A DNA stretch of 64,000 nt. Source: Brachyspira hampsonii. Its GTDB lineage: Bacteria; Spirochaetota; Brachyspiria; Brachyspirales; Brachyspiraceae. The notes beneath the pieces are model-generated. The model saw only the letters and a program-made list of their open reading frames with translations. It ran no database searches and was not told where the DNA came from. How positions within the stretch are numbered: position 1 is the stretch's first letter; each line of letters opens with the position of its first letter. The stretch lies in assembly GCF_002214805.1 (NCBI RefSeq), contig NZ_CP019914.1:2046001-2110000 (forward strand), in the 5' to 3' direction. This document shows, piece after piece, positions 16,653 to 25,430 of this stretch. The translations under genes and the position numbers were made by a program.

Positions 16653-17585
16653 ATGTCTGTATATGATAGTATAATAATAGGCGGAGGTCCTGCCGGTCTT
16701 TCTGCTATGCTTTATTTAGGAAGAGCTTTAACAAATTCTATTTTGATAGAAAAGAAAGGTATTGGCGGTCAGATGATGAGTACTGATTCTGTTGAGAATT
16801 ATTTAGGTTTTCCTGAAGAAATGAGTGCATTTGAGCTTGTAGCAAGAATGCAGCAGCATGCTGAAAAATTCTCTAAAAATGAAATAGTTTATGATGAAGT
16901 TATAAAAGTAGAAAATATTAAAGATGAAGTGAAGAAAGTTATTACTGCTGACGGCAAAACTTATGAAACAAAGACTATAATACTTGCTATGGGCGGATTC
17001 GCTAAAAAATTAGGAACAAAAGGCGAAGATACATTTGGAGGAAAAGGGGTTTCATACTGTGCTACTTGCGACGGTGCTTTTTACAGAAATAAAACTGTTG
17101 CTGTAGTTGGAGGCGGAAACAGTGCTTTTGATGAGGCTTATTTCCTTACAAGATTTGTTAATAAAATATATTTAGTTCATAGAAGAAAAGAATTCAGAGC
17201 TGAACCTATAAATGTTAAGCATTTAACAGACACTGGAAAAGTAGAATATGTACTTGATTCTGTGATAGATGAGATTTGCGGAGACGGCAAAGTTAATAAT
17301 ATAAAAATAAAAAATGTAGTAGACGGTTCTATACATGATCAGGCTGTAGACGGTGTATTTGTTTTCGTAGGTCAAGAGCCTGCAACTCATTTCTTAAAAG
17401 ACACAGGATTAGAATTAAAAGATACAGGACATATAGTTACAGACATGTCTACAATGGAAACTAATATTCCGGGAGTATTTGCCTGCGGAGATTCTATATT
17501 AAAACCGGTTCGTCAGGTTGCTAATGCTGTTGGAGAAGGTGCAGTTGCTGCTATGAGCGTAACTCATTATTTAAATAAGGCTTAA
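16653..17585 (+). CDS. trxB: Thioredoxin reductase
   Basis: This 310-residue FAD/NADPH flavoprotein is of normal length. Motifs: IIGGGPAGLSAMLYLGRA (FAD), the redox-active CATC at Cys136 and Cys139, VVGGGNSAFDEA and HRRKEFRAEP (NADPH binding), and IPGVFACGDS near the C-terminus. TrxB passes electrons from NADPH to thioredoxin in the cytoplasm and supports oxidative-stress defence in this oxygen-sensitive genus. No thioredoxin gene is adjacent. The start is fixed by AAAGGAG at 16638-16643. It is a single-gene transcript with its own promoter and terminator. Confidence 0.95.
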   Translation: MSVYDSIIIGGGPAGLSAMLYLGRALTNSILIEKKGIGGQMMSTDSVENYLGFPEEMSAFELVARMQQHAEKFSKNEIVYDEVIKVENIKDEVKKVITADGKTYETKTIILAMGGFAKKLGTKGEDTFGGKGVSYCATCDGAFYRNKTVAVVGGGNSAFDEAYFLTRFVNKIYLVHRRKEFRAEPINVKHLTDTGKVEYVLDSVIDEICGDGKVNNIKIKNVVDGSIHDQAVDGVFVFVGQEPATHFLKDTGLELKDTGHIVTDMSTMETNIPGVFACGDSILKPVRQVANAVGEGAVAAMSVTHYLNKA

Positions 17586-17606
17586 TTAATAATTTTAGTC
17601 AAAATA

Positions 17607-17643
17607 AAAAAGAGTTTAGCTTTTAATAAGTTAAGCTCTTTTT
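17607..17643. terminator. Bidirectional terminator between trxB and comM
   Basis: AAAAAGAGTTTAGCTT (17607-17622) pairs with AAGTTAAGCTCTTTTT (17628-17643), with two G-U pairs. A and T runs flank it on both sides, so it can end both convergent transcripts. Confidence 0.8.
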
Positions 17644-17673
17644 TATATAAATATGATTTAATATTTTAAAATT

Positions 17674-19200
17674 TTAGTTATTAAAATTAAATCTGTACTG
17701 CAAAGCCTCTGTTACATGTTCTGCTCCTATAATATCTTTGTCATCTAAGTCTGCTATAGTTCTTGATACTTTCAATATTTTATTGTAGCTTCTTGCACTC
17801 ATTGAAAATCTTTCCATAGCCATATTAAGTAAATTTTTAGCCTTATCATCTAATATGCAGAACTTTTCAGTATCTTTTATGCCCATAGATGAATTAGAAA
17901 ATATTTTAAGTCCGTTATCTTTGAATCTTTTCTCCTGTTTTTTTCTAGCCTCAATAACTGTTTTACGCATAGAGGCAGAACTCTCGCCATCGGCTTTTGA
18001 AGTCATTTTAGCATACTCAACTGCACGAACTTCTATTGATATGTCTATTCTGTCAAGTATAGGACCTGAAAGTTTAGCTATATATTTTTTTCTAGCTATA
18101 TCAGAGCATCGGCATGTATGTTTTTCATCTCCGTAATAACCGCAAGGGCATGGATTCATTGCTGCAATTAAAGTAAAATTAGCAGGAAAAGAAATACTTC
18201 CATTTGCTCTGCTTATTGTTATAGTTTTTTCTTCCATAGGTTCTCTTAATGTCTGAAGTGCTGAGCTTTGAAACTCTACAAATTCATCAAGAAATAAAAC
18301 TCCGTTATGTGCCAATGTTATTTCTCCAGCCTTTATATTTCTGCCTCCTCCTACTAAACTTACATAAGAAGAAGTATGATGTGGTATTCTAAACGGGCGT
18401 TTTTTTACTATAGGCATGTTTTTTGATAATAGTCCGTAAGAAGAATATATTTTCGTAACCTCAATGGCTTCTTCAAAGGTGAGAGGAGGAAGTATTGTAG
18501 GTATTCTTTTTGCTATCAAAGTTTTACCGCATCCGGGAGAGCCTATCATTATAAAATTATGTCCGCCTGCTGCTGCTATCATTGCTGCCCTTTTAGCATA
18601 TTCTTGACCTTTAACATCTGAAAAATCTATATTTTCATTTTCTTCGCTATTAAAATTAAATTTGCCTTCTGATATAATAGGAGGTCTTTTTCCTTCTATT
18701 GTATCTATTGCCTCTTTTAAAGTTTTTACAGGGTATAGATTAATTCCGTCAATAATGTTAGCTTCTTCAATATTATTAAATGGTATTACAGCATTTTTGA
18801 TACCTAATTCCTTAGCATTTAAAAGCATTGAGAATATTCCTTTCACTTCCCTTACACTTCCGTCAAGAGCCAATTCCCCAAGTATTATAGTTTTATCCAT
18901 AAAGTCAGAAAAAAATACTTGGGCACTTGATGATAGTATTCCCAAAGCAAATGCCAAATCATACATACTTCCTGTTTTCTTCAAATCAGCAGGGGCTAAA
19001 TTTATAGTTATTCTTTTCGGAGGGAAAAATCTGTCACTGTTATTTATTGCAGCAATTACTCTCTCTTTTGCCTCATTTACTGCCTGATCCGGTAATCCTA
19101 CAACATCAAATTTAGGCAAACCCTCAGATATATTAACTTCTATTACAATAGGTATTCCTTCTATTCCGTAAAGAGCTTCTGAATATATTTTTGTATGCAT
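17674..19200 (-). CDS. comM: YifB/ComM-family Mg-chelatase-like AAA+ ATPase
   Basis: I start this at ATG 19200 (508 residues), which has GGAG six bases upstream; an in-frame start 45 bp earlier lacks that. The N-terminal ChlI-like domain begins MHTKIYSEALYGIEG and contains GLPDQAVNEAKERV. The AAA+ core has Walker A GSPGCGKT, Walker B VLFLDEFVEF and an arginine-rich sensor region. A cysteine group (NPCPCGYYGDEKHTCRC) and the C-terminal Mg_chelatase_C domain follow. In naturally competent bacteria ComM is a helicase promoting branch migration; in others the role is unclear. Gene symbol by family only. Confidence 0.88.
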   Translation of the reverse strand: MHTKIYSEALYGIEGIPIVIEVNISEGLPKFDVVGLPDQAVNEAKERVIAAINNSDRFFPPKRITINLAPADLKKTGSMYDLAFALGILSSSAQVFFSDFMDKTIILGELALDGSVREVKGIFSMLLNAKELGIKNAVIPFNNIEEANIIDGINLYPVKTLKEAIDTIEGKRPPIISEGKFNFNSEENENIDFSDVKGQEYAKRAAMIAAAGGHNFIMIGSPGCGKTLIAKRIPTILPPLTFEEAIEVTKIYSSYGLLSKNMPIVKKRPFRIPHHTSSYVSLVGGGRNIKAGEITLAHNGVLFLDEFVEFQSSALQTLREPMEEKTITISRANGSISFPANFTLIAAMNPCPCGYYGDEKHTCRCSDIARKKYIAKLSGPILDRIDISIEVRAVEYAKMTSKADGESSASMRKTVIEARKKQEKRFKDNGLKIFSNSSMGIKDTEKFCILDDKAKNLLNMAMERFSMSARSYNKILKVSRTIADLDDKDIIGAEHVTEALQYRFNFNN

Positions 19201-19364
19201 ATAAAACTCCATTGTATTAATTCTTATATGCATATAGTTAAACAAATTTTTTTTAATATTTAAGCCTATAATTATAAATATTTTACCATAATTTTACTTT
19301 TCTTATATAAAAAGGATAAAAATTTATTTTTTTTAAATTTCTTTAATATAAATAATTTAAAAAA

Positions 19365-19392
19365 TTGACAATATTATTTTTTTGAATATAAT
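19365..19392 (+). promoter_or_regulatory. Near-consensus promoter of the citrate operon
   Basis: TTGACA (19365-19370) and TATAAT (19387-19392) are both perfect consensus hexamers separated by 16 bp. The predicted start is near 19399, exactly where the operator-like repeat begins. Confidence 0.75.
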
Positions 19393-19398
19393 ATATAT

Positions 19399-19427
19399 TA
19401 TACTAGTATGATTAGTCGACTAGTATA
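19399..19427 (+). promoter_or_regulatory. Operator-like inverted repeat before citD
   Basis: TATACTAGT (19399-19407) and ACTAGTATA (19419-19427) form a perfect 9-bp inverted repeat. A second palindrome, TAGTCGACTA (19413-19422), overlaps the right arm, and CTAGTATRATTAGT occurs as a direct repeat. It lies just downstream of the -10 box, a position suited to repression. Confidence 0.55.
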
Positions 19428-19448
19428 ATTAGTTCTTAAGGATTTTTT

Positions 19449-19712
19449 ATGTCTACTAAAAAAATATCTGATGATGCTGTTATAAATGCCACCATTACAA
19501 ATACAGGCGGTGTAGTAATCAATATTAATTCTACAGTTAAACATATGTTTTATAATCATATAAAGAAAGCAGTTGAAGAAGTTGTTAATGAAACAGATAT
19601 AAAAAATATTGTTATAGATGTAGATGACTATGGTGCTTTAGACTTTTGTATAAGGGCAAGGACTAGAATGGCTATTAGAAGGGCTATAAAGAGTTTGGAG
19701 GCTGTAAAATGA
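19449..19712 (+). CDS. citD: Citrate lyase acyl carrier protein (gamma subunit)
   Basis: This 87-residue protein matches CitD: INSTVKHMFYNHIKKAVEE and VDDYGALDFCIRARTRMAIRRA are family signatures. CitD carries the phosphoribosyl-dephospho-CoA group that shuttles acetyl and citryl groups between the CitF and CitE subunits. The attachment serine of characterised CitD (Ser14 in E. coli, LESGD) aligns with Thr19 here (ITNTGG), after a short N-terminal extension; this alignment is mine by eye. The gene is first in the operon, and its stop overlaps the citE start by four bases. Confidence 0.88.
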   Translation: MSTKKISDDAVINATITNTGGVVININSTVKHMFYNHIKKAVEEVVNETDIKNIVIDVDDYGALDFCIRARTRMAIRRAIKSLEAVK

Positions 19713-20608
19713 ATAATAAAAAAAATAATCCTTTTGTTAATTGCAGATCATGGTTATTTTCTCCTGCCAGCAATCCAAAATTATTATATAGTGCTGTTGT
19801 TTATAAACCAGATGCTATTATATTTGATTTAGAAGATGCTGTTGCGTTAAAAGAAAAAGAAGATGCTAGAGAATTATTAATAGAAGCATTAAAAAGTATT
19901 AATTATGGTACAATACCAATTTTTGCCAGAGTAAATTCCATAAAAACTCCATTCGGATTCGATGATATAAAATATTTGGTTCAGGCAGGACTTAAGCATA
20001 TTCGTCTTCCTATGTGCGATACTCCGGAAGAGATAAAAGAAGTGGATAAATTTTTAACAAAAGTAGAAGAAGAAAATGGAATACCAAAAGGTACAGTTGT
20101 AATAGCTGCTGCTTTGGAAACTCCAATAGGTGTATATAATGCTTATAATATAGCAACAGCTTCTGACAGGGTTATAGGAATTTCATTAGGTGCTGAAGAT
20201 TTCACTAGATGTATGGGTATAGAAAGAACAAAAGAGGAAGAAGAACTAGCTTATGCCAGAGGTAAAATAGTAATGGAAGCTCATGCGGCAGGAGTTGCTT
20301 GTGTTGATGGTGTTTATACTAAAATAGATGATATGGAAGGTTTTCAAATACAATGCGAAAAATCTAGAAGTTTAGGTTTTACAGGAAAAGCCTGCATACA
20401 CCCTGCACAAATACCTTATTTGCATAAAGCATATCTTCCTAAAAAAGAGGATATAGATTATTCGCTAGAAGTTTTAGAAGCTGCTAGTAAAACAGATATC
20501 AGTAACGGCGGAGTAATATCATTAAATGGAAAAATGATAGATATTCCTATAATAGAAAAAGCTGAAAAAATTGTGGCATTAGCAAAATCAGCTGGAATGA
20601 TTAAATGA
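19709..20608 (+). CDS. citE: Citrate lyase beta subunit (citryl-ACP lyase)
   Basis: This 299-residue HpcH/HpaI-fold lyase has CitE signatures: RSWLFSPASNPKLL, PDAIIFDLEDAVALKEKEDAR, IFARVNSI, LETPIGVYNAYNIA, SLGAEDFTRCMG and the late GFTGKACIHPAQI. CitE cleaves citryl-ACP to oxaloacetate and acetyl-ACP, with Mg2+ bound by the acidic residues of the DLED and GAEDF motifs. Length is normal. The ATG overlaps the citD stop (ATGA), implying translational coupling, and citF follows by 25 bp. Confidence 0.93.
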   Translation: MNNKKNNPFVNCRSWLFSPASNPKLLYSAVVYKPDAIIFDLEDAVALKEKEDARELLIEALKSINYGTIPIFARVNSIKTPFGFDDIKYLVQAGLKHIRLPMCDTPEEIKEVDKFLTKVEEENGIPKGTVVIAAALETPIGVYNAYNIATASDRVIGISLGAEDFTRCMGIERTKEEEELAYARGKIVMEAHAAGVACVDGVYTKIDDMEGFQIQCEKSRSLGFTGKACIHPAQIPYLHKAYLPKKEDIDYSLEVLEAASKTDISNGGVISLNGKMIDIPIIEKAEKIVALAKSAGMIK

Positions 20609-20633
20609 TAATTCTAATTAATAGGAGTAAAAA

Positions 20634-22196
20634 ATGGGTAATAAAATAACTAATTCATTAGGAATAGAATTACCGGAATATATAGAGGGATATGGAAAAG
20701 TAAAGCCATTTATGGGGGCTTTTTACTATTATAATAAAGAAAATCAGCAAACACAATCAAGAAGAATAAAGAATCATAAGCCTAATAATAAGAAATTATG
20801 CTCTTCTATAAGAGATGCTATAGAAAAAAGCGGGTTAAAAGATGGTATGACTATATCGTTTCACCATCATTTAAGAAACGGCGATGGAATAATAATGCTT
20901 GTTGTAGAAGAAATATCAAAGATGGGTATAAAAGATATATCTATATGTACCTCATCATTTACTAATGCCCATGAAGGATTAATAGAATATATAAAAAGCG
21001 GAGTAATAACTTCTATAGCAACATCAGGCTTGAGAGGTGAAATAGGAAAAGCGGTATCAAGAGATAATATATTAAAAAAACCTGTTGTATTTAGAACTCA
21101 TGGCGGAAGGGCAAGAGCTATAGAGGCAGGAGAGGTAAAAATAGATGTAGCTTTTATAGGAGCACCTGCATGCGATGAAGAAGGTAATATGAACGGCAGC
21201 GAAGGAAAAAGTGCTTTTGGTGCTATGGGGTATCCTATGATAGATGCTTTATATGCTAATTATGTAGTTGCTATTACTGACAACTTAGTTAAATACCCTT
21301 TGCATAGAATATCTATACCTGAAATATATGTAGATTCAGTTGTAGTTGTAGATTCTTTAGGCGATCCTAATTTGATAGCCACAGGAGCTACTAGAATAAC
21401 TACAAATCCTACAGAACTTCTTATAGCAGAAAAAGCAGCTGAAGTTCTTATAGGATGTGAACTTATAAAAAACGGCTTCTCATTCCAAGCAGGTGCCGGC
21501 GGTGCTTCTTTGGCAGTTTGCAGATACTTAAGAGAATATATGATTAATAATAATATAAAAGGCTCTTTTGTATCCGGAGGCATTAATGCTTATCTTTTAA
21601 ATCTATTTAAAGAGGGCTTGTTTGAAAGTTTATTAGATACTCAGACTTTTGACGGATCCATAGCTAATGCTATAGGCGAGGAAAAAGGATATATAGAGAT
21701 GTCAGCTTCTATGTATGCCAATCCTAATAATGGAAGCTGTGTTGCTCATAAATTAGATATGATGATGCTTTCTGCTACAGAGATAGATTTGAATTTCAAT
21801 GTTAACTCTTTAACAGGTTCTAATGGATTGATTATGGGTGCTTTAGGCGGTGCTCCTGATACAGCTGCAGGTGCTAAAGTAACATTAATGACTGTACCAT
21901 CTATCAGAAAAAGAATGCCTATTATTACTGACAAAGTAACAAATATAGTAACACCGGGAGAAAGTGTAGATATATTGGTATCTGACAGAGGAGTATCTGT
22001 TAATCCTAACAGAAAAGATTTAATAGATATTTTTGATAGAAATAATATAAAACATAGAGATATAAGAGATTTATATGAAGAAGTTATCTCTCTCACAGGA
22101 GTTCCTGATAAGATTCAATATACTGATAATATAGTCGGAGTAATTGAGTATAGGGATGGAAGTGTAATAGATATAATTTATCAAATTAAGCAATAA
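20634..22196 (+). CDS. citF: Citrate lyase alpha subunit (citrate:acetyl-ACP transferase)
   Basis: This 520-residue protein is of CitF length. Readable family blocks: LGIELPEYIEGYGKVKPFMG, SFHHHLRNGDGIIM, ATSGLRGEIGKAVSRD, VVFRTHGGRARAIEAGE, DVAFIGAPACDEEGNMNG and the glycine-rich QAGAGGASLAVCRYL. CitF exchanges acetyl for citryl on the carrier protein, the first step of citrate cleavage. AGGAG is well spaced before the ATG. The maturation genes citC, citX and citG are not in this window. The transporter genes follow 32 bp later. Confidence 0.93.
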   Translation: MGNKITNSLGIELPEYIEGYGKVKPFMGAFYYYNKENQQTQSRRIKNHKPNNKKLCSSIRDAIEKSGLKDGMTISFHHHLRNGDGIIMLVVEEISKMGIKDISICTSSFTNAHEGLIEYIKSGVITSIATSGLRGEIGKAVSRDNILKKPVVFRTHGGRARAIEAGEVKIDVAFIGAPACDEEGNMNGSEGKSAFGAMGYPMIDALYANYVVAITDNLVKYPLHRISIPEIYVDSVVVVDSLGDPNLIATGATRITTNPTELLIAEKAAEVLIGCELIKNGFSFQAGAGGASLAVCRYLREYMINNNIKGSFVSGGINAYLLNLFKEGLFESLLDTQTFDGSIANAIGEEKGYIEMSASMYANPNNGSCVAHKLDMMMLSATEIDLNFNVNSLTGSNGLIMGALGGAPDTAAGAKVTLMTVPSIRKRMPIITDKVTNIVTPGESVDILVSDRGVSVNPNRKDLIDIFDRNNIKHRDIRDLYEEVISLTGVPDKIQYTDNIVGVIEYRDGSVIDIIYQIKQ

Positions 22197-22227
22197 TTTT
22201 TTTTAATAAAATATTAAGGAGTTTAAT

Positions 22228-23217
22228 ATGAAAACTTTATTTAAAAGTTTAGTAATGTTAGCTGTTATATTAGTAATGGCTTCATGTAAAGGAGCGGACT
22301 CAGCTTCTAATTATCCTAGCGGAAACTTAGATTTTGTAGCTCCGGCAGGTGCAGGCGGCGGATGGGATTTAACTATTAGAACTGTTGGAAAAGTGCTTCA
22401 GGACACTAAAATAGTAAAAGTTCCTATGCCTGTAAGAAATGCCCCTGGTGCCGGCGGTGCTGTTCATCTAGGTACTTTGCAAACTAAAAAAGGTGATACA
22501 AGGACTATAACTGTTTATTCACCTCCTATCATATTCTTGAATTTGAATGGTACAACAGAATATAGTTTCAGAGATTTAACACCTTTAGCTAATTTAATAG
22601 GTGATTATGCTGCATTTGTAGTTAAAGCTGATTCTCCATATAAAACTATTATGGATGTAATGGATGCTCTTAAAGCTGATCCTAAATCAGTAAAAATAGG
22701 CGGTACTTCTTCTGCAGGTTCTATGGACCATGTACAATTCTTAATTGTGGCAAGAGCTGCAGGAGTTCCAAATTTGGATCAAATAGACTATATAGCATTT
22801 GATGATGATGGTGCTACACAGGTTTTAGGCGGACATATAGATTTATTCTCTACAAGCTTAGCTGATGTTATGGGATTGGTTGAAAGCGGTGATTTAAGAG
22901 TTTTAGCACAAACTGCTGACAGAAGAATAGGAACAGGTATAAAAGGAGAAATACCTACTTGTATAGAATCTGGTATAAATGCTACTTTTGTTAACTGGAG
23001 AGGATTATTCGGAGCTCCTGAAATGCCTGAATATGCTGTTAATTTCTGGAAAGATGCTTTAGCTAAATTAGTTGAAACTCAGGAATGGAAAGATGCCTGT
23101 GCTAATTATGACTGGGATCAATATTATCTTAATTCAGAAGATTTTGTAAAATTGCTAGAACAATCTGAACAGGATTATAAGACAATATTAGAAGATATTG
23201 GTATGTTAAAAAAATAA
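22228..23217 (+). CDS. tctC: Tripartite tricarboxylate transporter substrate-binding lipoprotein (TctC/Bug family)
   Basis: The 329 residues begin with a lipoprotein signal ending VMASC (Cys20). The mature protein has Bug-family features: YPSGNLDFVAPAGAGGGWDLTIRTVGK, NAPGAGGAVHLGTL, IGGTSSAGSMDHVQFL, a GGHIDLFSTSLADV block and GDLRVLAQTADRR. It would bind citrate or another tri- or dicarboxylate in the periplasm and deliver it to TctA/TctB. Its place directly behind citDEF supports citrate as the substrate. AAGGAG precedes the ATG. A strong hairpin follows it, so it may be made in excess over the membrane subunits. Confidence 0.9.
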   Translation: MKTLFKSLVMLAVILVMASCKGADSASNYPSGNLDFVAPAGAGGGWDLTIRTVGKVLQDTKIVKVPMPVRNAPGAGGAVHLGTLQTKKGDTRTITVYSPPIIFLNLNGTTEYSFRDLTPLANLIGDYAAFVVKADSPYKTIMDVMDALKADPKSVKIGGTSSAGSMDHVQFLIVARAAGVPNLDQIDYIAFDDDGATQVLGGHIDLFSTSLADVMGLVESGDLRVLAQTADRRIGTGIKGEIPTCIESGINATFVNWRGLFGAPEMPEYAVNFWKDALAKLVETQEWKDACANYDWDQYYLNSEDFVKLLEQSEQDYKTILEDIGMLKK

Positions 23218-23239
23218 TTCTATAGGATATATAAATAAT

Positions 23240-23277
23240 AAAGCTCAATCAATTTTATGAATTTTTGATTGAGCTTT
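23240..23277 (+). terminator. Intra-operon terminator/attenuator between tctC and tctB
   Basis: AAAGCTCAATCAA (23240-23252) pairs perfectly over 13 bp with TTGATTGAGCTTT (23265-23277), followed by a short T run. It lies in the 90-bp gap between the binding protein and the membrane subunits. Confidence 0.75.
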
Positions 23278-23307
23278 TAAAAACAAATTTTAAATTAGGG
23301 AGGAGTT

Positions 23308-23778
23308 ATGACAATAACAACATTGTCATCTATAGTTACCATAGCGGTTGGAGTAGTATATACAATTATGACTTTTCAGCTTCCTGATGCTAGTATAGGA
23401 AGAGCTGCAGAACCTAAAATTTTTCCAGCTATACTTGGAATAGCCTTTACATTATTAGGATTAATTTTATTGATAGATGATACTATCAAAAATAGTAAAA
23501 AAGATAAAAAAGAAAAAGTACAATTTTCTTTCGGTGATAATGGTAAAAAAATCTTAATTACTATAGTAAATGCCGTTCTTTACGCTGTATTATTCAATGT
23601 CATAGGATATGTATTTGCTACAATTATATTCCTTGAGATTGAGCTTTTAATATTCGGAGGAATTAAGGCTTGGAAAGTATCAACTATAGTTGCTGTTTTA
23701 TTCAGTATTATAGCTTTTTTGATATTTAATGTATTTTTGGGTATTTACTTACCTAGATCACCATTAGGTATAATATAA
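23308..23778 (+). CDS. tctB: Tripartite tricarboxylate transporter small membrane subunit (TctB)
   Basis: The protein is 156 residues with four predicted membrane helices: near 3-25, 42-60 (ILGIAFTLLGLILLID), 87-112 and 125-150 split by a short loop. The family motif near the first helix, GRAAEPKIFPAILGIAF, matches DUF1468/TctB. It forms the membrane complex with TctA. GGGAGGAG lies directly upstream. It follows the attenuator hairpin and precedes tctA by 22 bp. Confidence 0.88.
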   Translation: MTITTLSSIVTIAVGVVYTIMTFQLPDASIGRAAEPKIFPAILGIAFTLLGLILLIDDTIKNSKKDKKEKVQFSFGDNGKKILITIVNAVLYAVLFNVIGYVFATIIFLEIELLIFGGIKAWKVSTIVAVLFSIIAFLIFNVFLGIYLPRSPLGII

Positions 23779-23800
23779 TAAAAAATGGAGAATACTGTTT

Positions 23801-25303
23801 ATGGAAAGTTTTAAATTATTAATGGAAGGTTTTGGCGTAGCTATACAGCCTATGAATATATTGTGGGTAACTATAGGAGGTGTTTTAGGTACTGTTATAG
23901 GTATGCTTCCAGGACTTGGACCTGCTACAGGAGTTGCAATATTGCTTCCGCTTACATTTACTATGGGACCTGTTGCTGCACTTATAACTATGGGCGGTGT
24001 TTATTATGGTGCTATGTATGGCGGTTCAAGATCATCTATACTTATAAATACGCCGGGTGATGGTGCTGCTGTTGCCGCTACTTTTGACGGATATCCTATG
24101 GCACTTCAAGGAAGGGCTGAGCAGGCTTTAGCAATATCTGCTATTGCTTCTTTTATAGGAGGTACAATAGCTACTGTAATAATGGCTTTTGTTGCTGTAC
24201 CTGTATCTCGTTTTGCTTTAAAATTCGGACCTGCTGAATATTTTATGTTATTCCTATTTGCTCTATCTGCTACAGCTTCTATGTCTGAAGGTAATGCCAT
24301 AAAAGGATTTATTTCTATGGTATTCGGTCTTATGGTAGCTACTATAGGTACTGACCCTCAGTCTGGTGTTAATAGGTTTACTTTTGGAATATTAGAGCTT
24401 CAATCAGGAATAGATTTTCTTATCATCATAATAGCTATGTATGCTTTAGGCGAGGTATTAAAAAGCTTTAAAAATATCGAAGAAGGCAAGAAAAAAATGC
24501 AGACTAAATTCGGTCGTATTTGGATTAGTATGGAAGAATGGAAAAGATGTGTATGGCCTATTATAAGAAGTTCGCCTTTTGGATTTATAATAGGTGCTTT
24601 GCCTGGAGCCGGCGGTACTATGGCTGCTTTGATGAGTTATAACAATGAAAAACAATTATCTAAACACCCTGAAGAATTTGGTAATGGTGCTATAGAAGGA
24701 GTTGCTGCCCCTGAAGCAGCAAACAATGCAGCGTCTGTTGGTGCTATGATACCGATGCTTGCATTAGGAGTTCCTGGTTCTGGTACTACTGCTGTTATGA
24801 TGGGTGCTTTGCTTATGTTGGGATTGCAGCCTGGTCCTACATTGTTTACTACTCAAACTACTGTTGTATGGGGACTTATTGCTAGTATGTTCATTGGTAA
24901 CATAATACTTGCAGTAGTTAATATACCATTGGCAGGACTTTTAGTAAGAGTATTGGCTATACCTCCTAAAATATTGTATCCTATAGTATTGGGATTAACT
25001 TTTATAGGTACTTATGCTATAAGCTATACTACTCATGATTTCTATGTATTAATAATATTCGGACTTATAGGTTTCTTAATGTCTAAAGCTAAAATTCCTA
25101 GCAGTCCTATGGTATTAGCTGTTATAATAGGAAATAGTATGGAGCAGTATTTCAGAAGAGCATATAAAGTTGCTGACGGAGATATGTCTATATTTATTAA
25201 ATCTCCTATATGTATTGTATTATTAATATTGACTATAGCTTCTATATTGTATCCTATAATAAAAATCATTATGGAAAAAAGCAAAAAAGCTAAAGAAAAT
25301 TAA
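23801..25303 (+). CDS. tctA: Tripartite tricarboxylate transporter large membrane subunit (TctA)
   Basis: This 500-residue protein has about a dozen membrane helices. It carries both glycine-rich TctA signatures: GVLGTVIGMLPGLGPATGVA near residue 27 and FIIGALPGAGGTMAALMSYN near 265, plus YYGAMYGGSRSSILINTPG and EGVAAPEAANNAASVGAMIP. It forms the translocation pathway for tricarboxylates with Na+ or proton coupling, working with TctB and TctC. It is the last gene of the citrate operon, closed by a strong terminator. Confidence 0.95.
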   Translation: MESFKLLMEGFGVAIQPMNILWVTIGGVLGTVIGMLPGLGPATGVAILLPLTFTMGPVAALITMGGVYYGAMYGGSRSSILINTPGDGAAVAATFDGYPMALQGRAEQALAISAIASFIGGTIATVIMAFVAVPVSRFALKFGPAEYFMLFLFALSATASMSEGNAIKGFISMVFGLMVATIGTDPQSGVNRFTFGILELQSGIDFLIIIIAMYALGEVLKSFKNIEEGKKKMQTKFGRIWISMEEWKRCVWPIIRSSPFGFIIGALPGAGGTMAALMSYNNEKQLSKHPEEFGNGAIEGVAAPEAANNAASVGAMIPMLALGVPGSGTTAVMMGALLMLGLQPGPTLFTTQTTVVWGLIASMFIGNIILAVVNIPLAGLLVRVLAIPPKILYPIVLGLTFIGTYAISYTTHDFYVLIIFGLIGFLMSKAKIPSSPMVLAVIIGNSMEQYFRRAYKVADGDMSIFIKSPICIVLLILTIASILYPIIKIIMEKSKKAKEN

Positions 25304-25327
25304 CTTAATTAATATTCCTTATATTTT

Positions 25328-25364
25328 AGGCTGGGCTTTATATATTATAAGTCCGGCCTTTTTT
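25328..25364 (+). terminator. Terminator of the citrate operon
   Basis: AGGCTGGGCTT (25328-25338) pairs with AAGTCCGGCCT (25349-25359) using two G-U pairs, and a T run follows. Confidence 0.85.
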
Positions 25365-25430
25365 ATTTATATATATTTTTTATTAAGATTATTATATAAT
25401 AGTTAATAACTTATAAAAGGAATGATAAGA

